From: Enoplolaimus lenunculus
Lineage: Eukaryota; Nematoda; Enoplea; Enoplida; Thoracostomopsidae
Assembly (NCBI GenBank): GCA_030248215.1
Contig: JASANG010000110.1
Location: forward strand, 1-64,000
DNA length: 64,000 nt
Direction of reading: 5' to 3'
Position 1 is the first letter of the stretch, and each line of letters opens with the position of its first letter. A program made the translations under genes and the position numbers. The notes under the pieces were generated by a model. The model was given only the letters and a program-made list of their open reading frames with translations. It did not search any database and had not been told where the DNA came from. Positions 10,535 through 21,800 of this stretch are shown in pieces.

Positions 10535-11422
10535 AGATAGTAAACTGAAATTTTTTCGCTTAACCCTTTCTCACATGAATATTTTCTATTTCCCATGAGA
10601 CCTACTTTTATGCTAGGATTCGAACTCCAGTGACTGGAGTGGGAGGTGTATACCATCACCACTCAGCTATATGAGCTTGACGCTCAAGCCCGAGGGGGCT
10701 TTCACGTCTTGTGGTGATTTAGTACTATGTATACGTGTTGCAATTGTTAAACACAGTGCGATATATATTATTTAACGTATATACACTGCGCTCAGTTGCC
10801 TATAGGCCACTCAATGTGAGAAGGGGTTATAGATAGTAAACTGAAATTTTTTCCCTTAACTCTTTCTCACATGAATATTTTCTATTTCCCATGAGACCTA
10901 CTTTTATGCTAGGATTCGAACTCCAGTGACTGGAGTGGGAGGTGTATACCATCACCACTCAGCTATATGAGCTTGACGCTCAAGCCCGAGGGGGCTCTCA
11001 CGTCTTGTGGTGATTTAGTACTATGTATACGTGTTGCAATTGTTAAACACGGTGCGATATATACTATTTAACGTATATACATTGCGCTAAGTTGCCTATA
11101 GGCAACTCAATGTGAGAACGGGTTATAGATAGTAAACTGAAAATTTTTTCGCTTAACCCTTTCTCACATGAATATTTTCTGTTTCCCTGAGACCTACTTT
11201 TATGCTAGGATTCGTACTCCAGTGACTGGAGTGGGAGGCGTATTCCGTCACCACTCAGCTATAGGAGCTTGACGCTCGAGCCCGAGGGGGCTCTCAAGTC
11301 TTGTGGTGATTTAGTACTATGTATACGTGTTGCAATTGTAAAACACGGTGCGATATATATTATTTAACGTATATACACTGCACTGAGTTGCTTATAGGCA
11401 ACTCAATGTGAGAAGGGGTTAA
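10535..11422 (-). mobile_element. Three tandem copies of a piggyBac-like MITE with a tRNA-like core
   Basis: Each copy starts TTAACCCTTTCTCACAT (second copy slightly altered) and ends ATGTGAGAAGGGGTTA or a close variant, i.e. TTAA flanks and matching inverted termini. Copies occupy about 10560-10827, 10856-11124 and 11153-11422. A 25-bp flank (AGATAGTAAACTGAAATTTT...) precedes each copy, so the unit of duplication was MITE plus flank. Each core has, on the minus strand, an A-box-like TAGCTGAGTGGTGATGG and a B-box-like GGAGTTCGAATCC. The array lies in intron 1 of the CCP duplicate. A decayed relative of the core is at about 15725-15835. Confidence 0.75.
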
Positions 11423-11561
11423 ATAACTTGAAAAAAGATAATGTAGAAAAACTTGAATTTATAAACTGTTTTCACCGTATTAGTGAAAAAAGTAGCGAAT
11501 AACATCAGATTGCAAACGATCAACTGTTGAATAAAAACAGAGAATACGAAGATTAAAGTAC

Positions 11562-11625
11562 CTGTGTTACTTGTTGTCGGAAATTGTAGCGCCAGAACAA
11601 TTGCAAGTGCTATCATTAAACACAT
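11562..11625 (-). CDS. Signal-peptide exon of the downstream CCP duplicate
   Basis: The ATG at 11625 opens MCLMIALAIVLALQFPTTSN, a hydrophobic leader with a plausible cleavage site. The exon ends ACA-G before GTACTT, phase 1, the same phase as every CCP exon here. Confidence 0.75.
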
Positions 11626-11653
11626 TTTTATTTATTATACCTGTCGTATAAAG

Positions 11654-12118
11654 CAGAGTGGGCAGTTGGTAAGGATTTTTTATTCAATTTCTCCTTTACC
11701 CACGCAAGCAAGAATTTTTTATCCGCGGATAAACCCACGCAATAAAGATCTACCTATGCCCCACTTTTTACCCGCACCTGAAGTTACACCAGCATTTTAA
11801 GGTAGCATGTGAGTTGTAGTTTAACAAAGTTTTGCGTTTATAGCTTCAACAAATTTTACAAACGAAAGTTTACTACAATCTACAAAATTTCAAACCCATC
11901 TAAATAAAGCTAGGGAAGCATCTGAAGAGTAATAAAACGGACGATAATGTACGTTTTCCACCTTAAAAGTTTGCTGCCGGTAAAACCTAAATTTTTACCG
12001 GCGTGACAAAAATCTATACCCGCGGGTAAGCCTCGGGCTAAAAGTGTTTACCCATCCCATATTTACACGCAAGTACGCGCGAGTACCCGCGGGTACCCGC
12101 GCGTAAAGTCCCATTCTG
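11654..12118. mobile_element. hAT-like MITE next to the CCP duplicate's start
   Basis: Termini CAGAGTGGGCAGTT and (reverse complement) CAGAATGGGACTTT. The flanking octamers GTATAAAG and ATATGAAG match at six of eight positions, as expected of an old 8-bp target duplication. The interior is rich in ACCCGCGGGTA motifs. The left end lies 28 bp upstream of the ATG at 11625. Confidence 0.6.
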
Positions 12119-15100
12119 ATATGAAGTAAAGAAAAGTTCGGTTAAACTTAGTATTGCTCGAAATGCTGCAACTACGAAAAAAGTACTGCATTAAGGATTA
12201 AGCGCATATTTGTGATGTAGAGTGTTCAAATGGCTTTTGAAAAAATTCAATGCTGCCGAACGAACCATAGCAACCACCCGTAAAATGTGACCCTGAGGAT
12301 TTTTCTTCCTGTATTTTGCGGCTAACTCATGTAATATATCACACAAAGAAGTTTGCTGTACCTACATTCATATTACCCCAAACAAATTTGAATTTTAACT
12401 GTTTCATTCCGTGGATAGTCAATTCGAACAACATGCAGAAAACATATAATCTTTTATCATGGCACAACCGGACATCTGCGTCCGGCTCCGGCAGAAAATT
12501 GATTTCCGGCTTTGAATTTCTGCCGGAAATTAAAGCAATTGTGGTTGTAAATTTTTGCATAATTTTACAAAATTTATTTGTTTGGTGCTTTTCGTTTTAA
12601 CTTTTTGGTACGATCTTAAGCAAAAATTGCAGACATTTTGTGAAAAAATAAGCGCAAAACACTAAAATTTAGCAAATTTGATTCGTTATAACTTTAAAAT
12701 TGTTAAGAAATTTTTTTCAACAAATAAAAGCAGAAAATTGGAAAAAATACCACAAAACGCACAAAGTAATCATTTTCACGTTCAATCGTGGATTTCGGTA
12801 AAAATAACTGCTTTATTTCAAGAAATCTTTAGCTTATATACCATGTAAATCAGATCATATTTTGTTTTGAACTGCTATTCGGTTTCATCAAAAACCAAAC
12901 GCAGACCTTTGCTCTTTGCCGAAAATTGCTTGATTTGAAATTATAAAATTAGTATTTTTATTAAAAATATCGAACTTCGAAAATTTTGTAGTGCCGCACG
13001 AAACAGAAGCTATTTTAAAAATTTGTTATCGACAAAAACAAAAAATGCCACACATATATACTTCATATTAATGAATGCCACCGAATCGTGGTATAATAAA
13101 ATTTGAAGGTTTTGCGGCGGTTTCAGATATAATTTTAGATTTAAAATTTGGTAAACCGGTTAAACATGAAATCAAACTATTATTGGCAGACAGCAAATTT
13201 CGGTGTCTGGTTTTTGAAGAAACCAAATATTTGTGCTGCAAATTAGTTTTTGTAGTCTAGTGATAGTGGTCTTTGTGTTCCAATGTTACCAGAAAAAAAC
13301 TTTCTGTGATTTTCGCAGCTAAATTTTCCTCCTTGCATGTTTAAAATTATTTCTAACATTATCAATTTTAGATGATGTACCTGAAGCGTTTGGACAACCC
13401 CACTCCGTTGGTAGTGCAGTTAATACCTAGATTACCACTCACGAATGTGTCAGAATATGAGTCTCTTGGTCCCAAAATTTACGGCGACGTTGACCAGTGA
13501 TAAAGTAATTTGGCTGGCTGGCGCGATGGCAGTACAGAACTCGCTAAATTATCTCATGGCGCCGGCAATTTACGGGCCTGATAGTAATGATAAGGCTACA
13601 TGTAGAAACGCAGTTTGACCCTGGGTTTAAATATCTTTCACGAACATGGGTTAATGTGAGTAGCAGATCAAAATCACACAACCATCGTTTTAAAAATCAT
13701 AAGGAAAGCCCGAAAAGTATGGTTAGCATACTTTTAGCCTTTTTTAACATTTTGAAGCTAGTTTGAAAAATTTTATACATCTGTCGATGTTATAGAAAAT
13801 CGACCGTTGAGTACAGTTACAATTCATTTTTCTGTATATAATAACAGAGTGAACAACGCAGATTGCGAACTTACTCATTCATACCATGAGCTTCGGGCAA
13901 GACGTTAAGTTCCAAAGTCAGCAGAAGGTAAAGCAAGAATCAGGGTGTAAAATGGATAGTAACAATAACCAAAACGAATAGTGATCTTAATAACGGAAAC
14001 GTCAAAAAGATATTGAAGATGAAAGTTTCATAGATGTTTTATTTTTCTGATAACACAATAGAGGCATGCAAATATTCACCGGTCTTTCTAAATAAAAAAT
14101 AGCGGATGCATCGAAATATTTAAGATTTTGAATGAATTTCGTAATTTTTATTTCATTTCCAACAATTGCAGCATACCAGATTCATACGTGATTTATAACT
14201 AATTTTAAGCGTAAAACAAAAACAGAATTTCAGTTGTTTGTATAACGGGAAACAGACACTGGTCTTATCGGAAACGGATATCCGGTTACACCCTGGTAAA
14301 AACTAACCTTAAATTTTGTACCTTCTCGACATTAAAAATTTAGTTTTTTTTCTACATTTATTATCTGTTATGAACAATTATTACTATACATAGTTGTTTT
14401 CCAGAAACTTGTTCCAAATTTAAATCTAAATTAGTAGTCAAGTCATGAATTAAAATTCAAAAGCAGCTGACCACACCGCCCTTTATTATATTTAAAATTC
14501 GCCATCGCGTAATCTCTTAAAAAGTGAAACTGTGCCGTTTTCGGCCAAAGTAAAGAACATACGCCGAACAGTATTATAAGCATATTCCTAAGACTAAGCG
14601 TAAGCCTAAGCCTAACCGTAAGAATCAGCATATTCCTAAGGCTAAGCATAAGCCAAAACCTATGAATCAGCATATTCCTATGGCTAAGCCAAAGCCAAAA
14701 CCTAAGCCAAGCAAAAAAATTAGTCTACACTTAAGCTTACTCTTTTCTAGTCCTACACAAAAACGTTCCACTCCTAATCTTTACATGGGCCCCATTTTGG
14801 AAATCAAAATGCTAACCAACGCTTTCAGTACTGGTTACTCGTGAACTCTTGTAATTCTTTTGTGAACTCTTGTAATTCTTTTACTCGTGAACTCTTGTCA
14901 TTCTTTTACTCGTGAACTCTTGTAATTCTTTTATCTTTTATTAATCAGTAATTATGCCTGTTGCATGTGTAATAATAAGTGATCGATTGTCCATATTTTA
15001 ATTTCGGTCACACTGGTATCGTTGGCTCGACGTATAATAAATGTTCCAACAACATTCAAATACACCATAGCGGCCATTGAGTGTTTGTTTAGCTTGTTAT

Positions 15101-16328
15101 GCTGTAGCACCCATTAAATTGCATCGTATGTTCAAAAATCAAAAACGTTGACGCGTCAATTGTTGTTTACACCCGCATGGATTTTCAGTTTTACATAGAA
15201 TAGATGGTGCAAAAATTACTGGCGCATCTGGTTTAAACGGTGCTTAAACGATGTGGACAATTTTGTGCGGTCAATATGTATAGTTAGTTGCAGCTTTACT
15301 ACATAATGTCCGTAAAACTTTAAATGGGTAAGAGATTTTGTGAGCAATCCGAACCAACGGTAACGTGTAACCCGACGTTTAATGATTCGCCAAAACACAC
15401 CAGTTTATAAAACTTCGGTAAATGCTGCTCAATATTTAATCTAAAAACTGTGGCAAGATTCTTCTATCTGAGAACCCGAATTAAATTCTAGTTTGAAACT
15501 AGACTTCAGAATTCATTTGTTTATCAACGAGAAAAGAATTGAAAAAGCATAAAAAGGTAAAAGTTTTAAGCACTGATAAGACTGAATAAAACTAAACCGA
15601 ATTTGTCACAGCTGTAATAAAACGTTAAGTGATAACTAAAATGCATCATTCAAGCAAAAATAATGGACTAAAACTGATTCGCAGGTTACTAGCGAAAATT
15701 AGCACATTTTACAGCCCATCGACGCTCTCGGACTCGAAGCGTTTACCATTACATTTAAGCTATAGGAGTTCGATGCTAACGCCCAAAGGTGCTCTGGCGT
15801 TTCGTGGACGAATCCGTAGCCAAGAGGGGCTAAGCCCCATGAAAAAATATTGACCCACTAAAACATTTTCAACATTGCTTGTAAATCCACGAAAAGTCTC
15901 GTATGCCCGTACTGAAGAATTTTTAGCCCCATAGCAAGGTGAGTTGGCTAGTGCATACGCGTAAATTCTTGTCCACTTATTGTGTATTTATTTCGCGTAC
16001 ACAGTGTGCACCATGTTGGCGCATCTTGGAGAAATATTTTAGGTTTTAGGCATTTCGGATTTAGTAAGATAACAAAATAGTAAATGTGCAGCAACCTATG
16101 TGTATCACACGTCAGTTTTTACTGTATGCATCGATGAAACAGGCATTCAATTCACGTTATAACCGGCGCAGTCGGGTCACGGTTTGTTCCGTGTTGATTC
16201 AGCACTAACGTCAAAAAATTTGTGGTTTCATGTCGTATGAACCCGCGCATGAAATTAGATGGCAAGTTAAACAGAAAATATTCATGTGAGAAAAAGGGTT
16301 TATCGCTTTCATTCCCGAAAACTTTTCA
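12119..16328. other. Gene-free stretch with scattered repeats
   Basis: Contains a CAGGGTGTAA-ended, hAT-like repeat at about 13940-14300 (relatives at about 44885-45075, 51360-51660 and 61283-61655). A CCTAAG-type repeat lies at about 14520-14790. A worn tRNA-like core is at about 15725-15835. An end related to the Harbinger-like element, TTCACGTTATAACCGG, is at about 16151. A piggyBac-MITE-like end (ATTCATGTGAGAAAAAGGG) is at about 16282-16310. Between them no coding sequence was recognised. Confidence 0.5.
14520..14790 (-). repeat. CCTAAG-type variable interspersed repeat, copy 1
   Basis: Shared flanks (AAAGAACA... TATTATAAGCATATTCCTAAG on one side, TAGTC-x-CACAGAAAAACGTTC on the other) enclose a run of degenerate TAAGCC/TAAGAC hexamers. 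Other copies are at about 18395-18560, 26590-26800, 30050-30190, 53125-53235 and 53885-54010. The hexamer run differs in length between copies. Confidence 0.65.
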
Positions 16329-16825
16329 CTAAGGTATGCTTAGTACTACTCCAGCAACTCTGAATTCTCTGTCGATCACGGTTTGTGACTGAGTATCAGG
16401 ACAAATTTCACTTCGTGGTATTTCACACACCACAGTATCCGCATCGATAATACCGGTCAAAGACTCATCATTATTTCGTTGAAACATTAAAATTTTAAAA
16501 TCATTCGAATTCACAACTTTAATTTGTGGAATATTTTCAAAATTTGAAATCTGGCCCACGCTTGCGTTTGCTTGACAGTACAGAAATGAATCGTCATTTG
16601 AGCACGATGTCGAACCAGCTAAATAGATTCTGTTGAAATTGCTGTTCAGCACTGGTAGGCCAGTTGGATTTTGATCTGACTGGTTAGGTTTGATAACAGG
16701 AAGCCCGGATAGTGTATGTTGTTCTTGGCACAATTTAGTTGCTTCTTCTCTCGAGCTCACATTTCTATTTAGGTTGATATAACAGTTTTTGGTGACATCT
16801 TCGTATGACCATCCTTCTGGGCAAC
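16329..16825 (-). CDS. C-type lectin-like terminal exon
   Basis: The acceptor (TATCAG) ends at 16826 and the exon opens in phase 1 with GCPEGWSYEDVTKNCY, the classic start of a C-type lectin domain. S-x-REEATKLCQE follows, then cysteine pairs, and the domain closes with VVCEIPRS. The stop TAG is at 16329-16331. About 165 residues, the usual size of one such domain plus a short tail. No EPN/QPD or WND calcium motifs are visible, so carbohydrate binding is doubtful. There is no membrane segment. It lies downstream of the main CCP gene's other terminal exon and has the same splice phase. It is therefore most simply an alternative last exon of that gene; a separate small gene with an unseen first exon is the alternative. 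Confidence 0.7.
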
Positions 16826-18590
16826 CTGATACATCAAAAATATAGGTTTTGAGGCTCACAAAAACCGGGCGCGTGGCTAACATTTTTAATTGGCAAAGGT
16901 TTAGGCAACTACCAGTTACGGTCAAGGTTGAGTTCTGAAGAAGTTGCGAGAAAAACGAGCTGAAAGCGCGACAAATGTTAAGACTGATCCCTTGTTATGT
17001 TGAAAAGTATAATTAAAACTTCGCGAGCGAAACGAGCGAAAACATAGGCGTAGTTTTAGCGCGAAATCATTTTGCAGCAGTTACGAAGAGTTTCATGGTT
17101 CATGGATTGAGAAAGACTAAACCCCAAATCACTTTGTCTACGCGCCTGACAACAATGACATAAATATTTTAAAACATAAAACAACTCCGAACTTTATTAC
17201 TTCAATACGGTGGTATTGAGTACATTTAAGTATTTTTTACACATTTTACAGTGTTTTTACCATTCTGCCACAAAATCGCACAAGCAACACGCCTTTCATG
17301 ATACAATACACTTACCAGTTAAACTTAAACAGCATTTTATTTGTTGTTAAATGGCATTGTAATTTGAAGTGCAAGTTAAGCATAGGGTTAAACACAAATG
17401 ATTTGGCTAGTTAAATATTCTTTTTTTTTCAAAATTTATAACTGTAGTGCTACAACATTCAAATTCATGAAGCAGGACTAAATCAAGTTCTAAAGCATAA
17501 AAGTGTTTCTGTTGCATGCGATGCCGAGAAAAAATTGCCCTTTCTGTTTGATTTTATATGCCAGACATTTTTGCTGCTTGTATTCTCAAGTGTTTTCTAA
17601 GTCCCGAACTGAACGTCTGATTAAATTCATGGGATAATGAAACTACAAATTCTGCAAGCAGATTTTTTTGCCGAACCTACAACGGTGTGAAAAGCTTCCA
17701 TTAGACATCAGACACTTTTGTGGCGTGTGCCCAAAGCTTATCATGTAGTTATGTTGACGTTAAGTTAGTAAAATTGTCTTACGATTCTCATAGTATTATT
17801 TTGCAACCAGATTTTGCATCGATTATCGTTTTTTGACGTTTTTAATGTACTAATATCTTTTTCCAGAATGAAACCAAACTTAGTAATAGCTATTTGTTTG
17901 AGAATTTCTCCACATCCAAAAAATGTTTTAAAAGTTGATTTGAAATGCGAGAAGTGTTTAAATTGCCTTTTATAATAAGCCAAAATATAAACTTGGTTTT
18001 GCTTAAAATAATCTTGCAATAATGTTTCTTAAAAAGCTAAGCACGTAAAGCATACGCACAAATTTTCGCCCAGCAAAGTCATGTCCATCTAAAATAATAA
18101 ACTTCAAACGTTGCTTAAACATATGGCTACATAACTCTACGGAAATTAATTATTGGTCAGATTTTCAATTATATAGATTTCGGTTTAAAACATGCGCAAA
18201 TAATCAAAGCGTACAAAAGTAGCGCAAATTTTTGGTAATTTCAATCGACTCCGGTAAAAGTTTGACAAAATTCAAAAATAAATAAACATATAACATTGAG
18301 GACCATAATAAAAATAACGATTAAAGCTGGTAATGAATATGATCAGGTAAATGGTTTAGCAACACTATAACATTTGTCAAGATCGAAGTTTGTGCCAATG
18401 TAAAGAACACGGTCGAAACAGTATTATAAGCATATTCCTAAGTCTAAGCCTAAGCCTAAACCAAATCCTAGGACTAAGCCAAGCAAAAAATCAGCGTAAA
18501 GCTTAACTTACTGTTTTCTAGTCCCACAGAAAAACATTCCGCTCCTGGAGCCGAAGTTTGCATGATCATTAGTATTATTAATAAGTTTCG
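16826..18590. other. Between the two terminal exons; repeats only
   Basis: 16960-17130 resembles 39480-39640 (GAGCGAA...CGAGCGAAA and TTTGCAGCAGT-type blocks). A CCTAAG-type repeat lies at about 18395-18560. No signal-peptide exon for the lectin exon was found here. Confidence 0.45.
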
Positions 18591-18883
18591 TTAAGGTTTC
18601 GCCGATTCATCCAGTGCAAATAAAGTTTCCACTGTTTCAAAAACAAAATAATTTTTGGTTAAAGTCCTGCCTTTAACAAAAGCTATATTTTCACTACTAT
18701 TTAACGTACTTAGGCAGGTTTTCGAAATACATTTAAACATACTGTTATATTGACCGCAAAGGTTAGCTGCTTCGTACGTGTTCTTTCGATCGAGGCAAGA
18801 AACAACCGTATCGCCAATAGTGTTTATAGCAGAATTTTGACGAATATCCGCTTCACTGAATGTTTGCTCGATCAGTGAGCTGC
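18591..18883 (-). CDS. Exon 19: orphan C-terminal tail with stop
   Basis: 97 codons plus stop TAA at 18591-18593, entered in phase 1 from AAG at 18884-18886. It includes IRQNSAINTIGDTVVSCLDR, NTYEAANLCGQYNSMFKC and ISKTCLSTLN: four cysteines in a spacing unlike CCP. No membrane helix or GPI signal is visible. I do not recognise the domain. Confidence 0.65.
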
Positions 18884-21800
18884 CTTAGATTGAAAATACA
18901 TTTAACACGAAAAAAATTTGTTTGCATTCGAATTCCAGTTAGTTATGTTTGGTCTTAAGCAGGGTGCTACCGAAATTACGAAATAGCGGAACTGCAAAGC
19001 GAAAAAATGCCTCAACCGGAACTTTATGTAGATTACATGCCGCAACAGAAAAACCTACTATAAGGTTTTATGTAGGATGCAAATTGTGAATCTGGCGTAC
19101 AGGCTTGGAAATTTTTAAAATATGTTAAGTTAGGATGGCTCCCAGAGTTTGAAAATTTCAGAATAAACAATTTTCAATACCGAAAACATATAGGAAACTT
19201 TCAGTTAAAATCCGGATTAAATACTAGAACAGGATAGTGAAATGTACGGATTTTGCTAATAAAACAGTTTCAGCAGGTTTTGTGATAAAGCTATTAACGT
19301 TGAAAAATCTGCAGTTTGAAGTCAATATTGCTGAACCCTGCATCTCAATTGCCACATAACTTGAATATAGCCTTGTTTAGTAAAATAATTTCAATTACTG
19401 CCTATTAAAATAAACATCTCTTTCAAACTTCGCTTACAACATCGTACAGGAATTTCATTGCTAAATGTTCCGTCGCTACGGCACACTGCGTGAGTGACTG
19501 CAGGGACAACAAAACCGTTCACTTTACAGTCAACTGTTACAACTGCAGCTTCAACAGTTTGTACAGTAGTCATTGATTGACCGGAATCATCAGCCATGTA
19601 CATGTGTGTACACACTCCTGAAGAGATAATTTAATTCGTTGAACATAGCTATGATGTTACAATGACACCAGCTGAAAATATCAAATTACTGTCTTATATC
19701 TGCCAAATGTTTTGGATAAAATTAACGAACTGCTTCGATGTTTTGCTGAAATTTTAAATAAAGACAATGTGGATTCATTGCTGTAATAACTTAATTTTCT
19801 TGCAGAAACATTTGTGCGCTAAAATAATCAACTGTAAAGTTTAACACAAAAGTGTATGTTTTTACTTATACATATAGGCAAATTAGACCAATAACCAACG
19901 TGACCGTTGACATCTCTTTTACATGTTCCCAAATCTTCGCCAACGAGAACATAACCTTCATGACACAAATAACTTGCTGTTGTATTAACAGGTACATTCT
20001 CTTGATAAGGTTCAACGCTGTACGATACATTTCCATTGTCTAATAGAAGTGCGGTGCATGCTGGAATTTTAAGTAAATATCTGTCTGTATAAATCAGTCA
20101 TTTATTTTACGAAACAACAAAAGAAATCATATTAAACAAAACATATTAAATAATTAGAATATATAATTGAAGCTGGAACGCACAATTACGTATTTTGGAC
20201 TACGTTCCAGCATCCCTTGTCACACGTGCAAGTTTATGCGGCGAGATCTTGCAGTTAAACTTTGCATGCAATACTCGCAGCTGCCAGAATTTTCAAAGAA
20301 ACATCGCATTTATTCTGAACCTTGACATGATTTTACAGGAATAACATGTTGAATTAACTCGACTGCAGGGCTTGTCATACAGAAGATTTAATTATTGCAG
20401 TATGTTTCCGAATAAATTTTCAAAATCTTGCAACTGCATATTTCAGCTGGAAGAAACACTCGGTAAAGCAAGCTTTACTCAAAATTTATTGTTTTGAAAC
20501 TGCTTTAAAAGCCAACAAGTTCTGCTCTGTACTCAGTATATACAAAAAATCCAGTCAATCTTACTGTAAACTGCGTAATATCAAACAAGATTGATGTTTG
20601 AATTATGTCAAGCTTCTTGAATAAATTCAAAATGTCTGAACTAACCGACAAACACTCCATAACTCACCATCCAGGTTAAAGCGACCGGGCAAAAATAATG
20701 TGTAAAAAACATCACCCTTTTAAAATACAGTGCAAATTGTACGAGCAATGGTTGGAATCTGCAGTTTAAATTTTTTGATAATTTTTCAAATTTTGGCCCG
20801 GAAATTCAAATTTTGGCGGGAAAACTTTGATTTTGGCTGGAAAATTTAAATTTGGCCATGCAATTCAAATTTTGGCGGAAAATTCAAATTTTGGCGGGAA
20901 ATTCAAATTTTGACGAGAAAACTTAAGTTTTGGCGGGAAATTCAAATCTTGGCTTAAAAATTTAAATTTTGGTGCTAAATTCTAATTTTGGCTTGAAATT
21001 CAAATTTTGGCGGTAAAATTCAAATTTTGGCATGAAATTCAAGTTTTGGCGGGAAAATTCAAATGTTTCGGTAAATTCTATTTTTGCCGCAAGAAAAAAC
21101 ACGTTGTCTAAATACCTTGCGATTTTTCGAACACGTCATAAGAATAGACTAAATAAACAACATACTAGTTAGTGTGAAAATAATTACTTGGTGCAAGAAA
21201 TAGCTGTAATTTTATTGTTACCTTCTCATAATAACACGGACATTTTTTGACATTGGCGAGCGCAGTGTAAACCTGGAAGGTGCATAACATGTTTTCCGAT
21301 GGGCCAATGAAAAGACAGGTGCAAGAATTTCAAGAGACTTATAACTGCGTGCATACGTGTTTATCAAGTTTATAGTGCAAATTCCCATAAAGAATTTGCA
21401 GCTGCAAGAACTTTAAAGCAGTTTAGAAACCAAACATGCACATGAAAGTTGTACATGCAAGTTTTTGCTGCAAAAATTTGCGCGTGTAGAGTTTTACTAA
21501 CATTATTCTGTGATCAGCCAATTTGCGCTGTTGGCAAAACTTGATAAACATGTCTGAAAACACAGTTACTTTTGTGTTTTGGCTTACGAAGACGTTAAAA
21601 ACCCAATGCTTACGAAGACTCATAAAAACCCAGTAAACAAATTACGTGTTAATATATACGACGTTTCACAAAAATGCAGCGGTAACCGCCACTGCGACGC
21701 AAATGATATACAAGATATTGTTTACTTTTCGACAGGCTGCGAGATTTCCATCGCTACATTCATTAGATAAGTTGTGGTAAACAAGTTGATTGTTGTGTTC

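Larger units (their letters stand above)
6455..11625 (-). pseudogene. Decayed partial duplicate of the CCP (sushi) gene
   Basis: Six exons on the minus strand match, in order and type, the first six exons of the main CCP gene at 18591-43117. They are a signal-peptide exon (11562-11625) and CCP exons at 9978-10138, 8971-9135, 8368-8541, 7595-7798 and 6455-6776. Splice sites are present and introns are phase 1. Two exons no longer hold frame. The first CCP exon is 161 bp instead of a multiple of 3, with one base lost between its second and third cysteines. The last has a 150-bp internal tandem duplication, one copy of which lacks 2 bp. No further exons or stop-bearing terminal exon follow towards base 1. 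A hAT-like MITE sits 28 bp upstream of the ATG. Most likely a dying duplicate; a spliced short product or assembly errors cannot be excluded. Confidence 0.75.

Noticed and set aside
14583-14720. Interstitial telomere tract
   Set aside because: The hexamer is a degenerate TAAGCC, not TTAGGG, and it lies inside a dispersed repeat with fixed flanks.
20751-21075. CRISPR-like repeat array
   Set aside because: Units are head-to-tail without unique spacers, in an animal intron.
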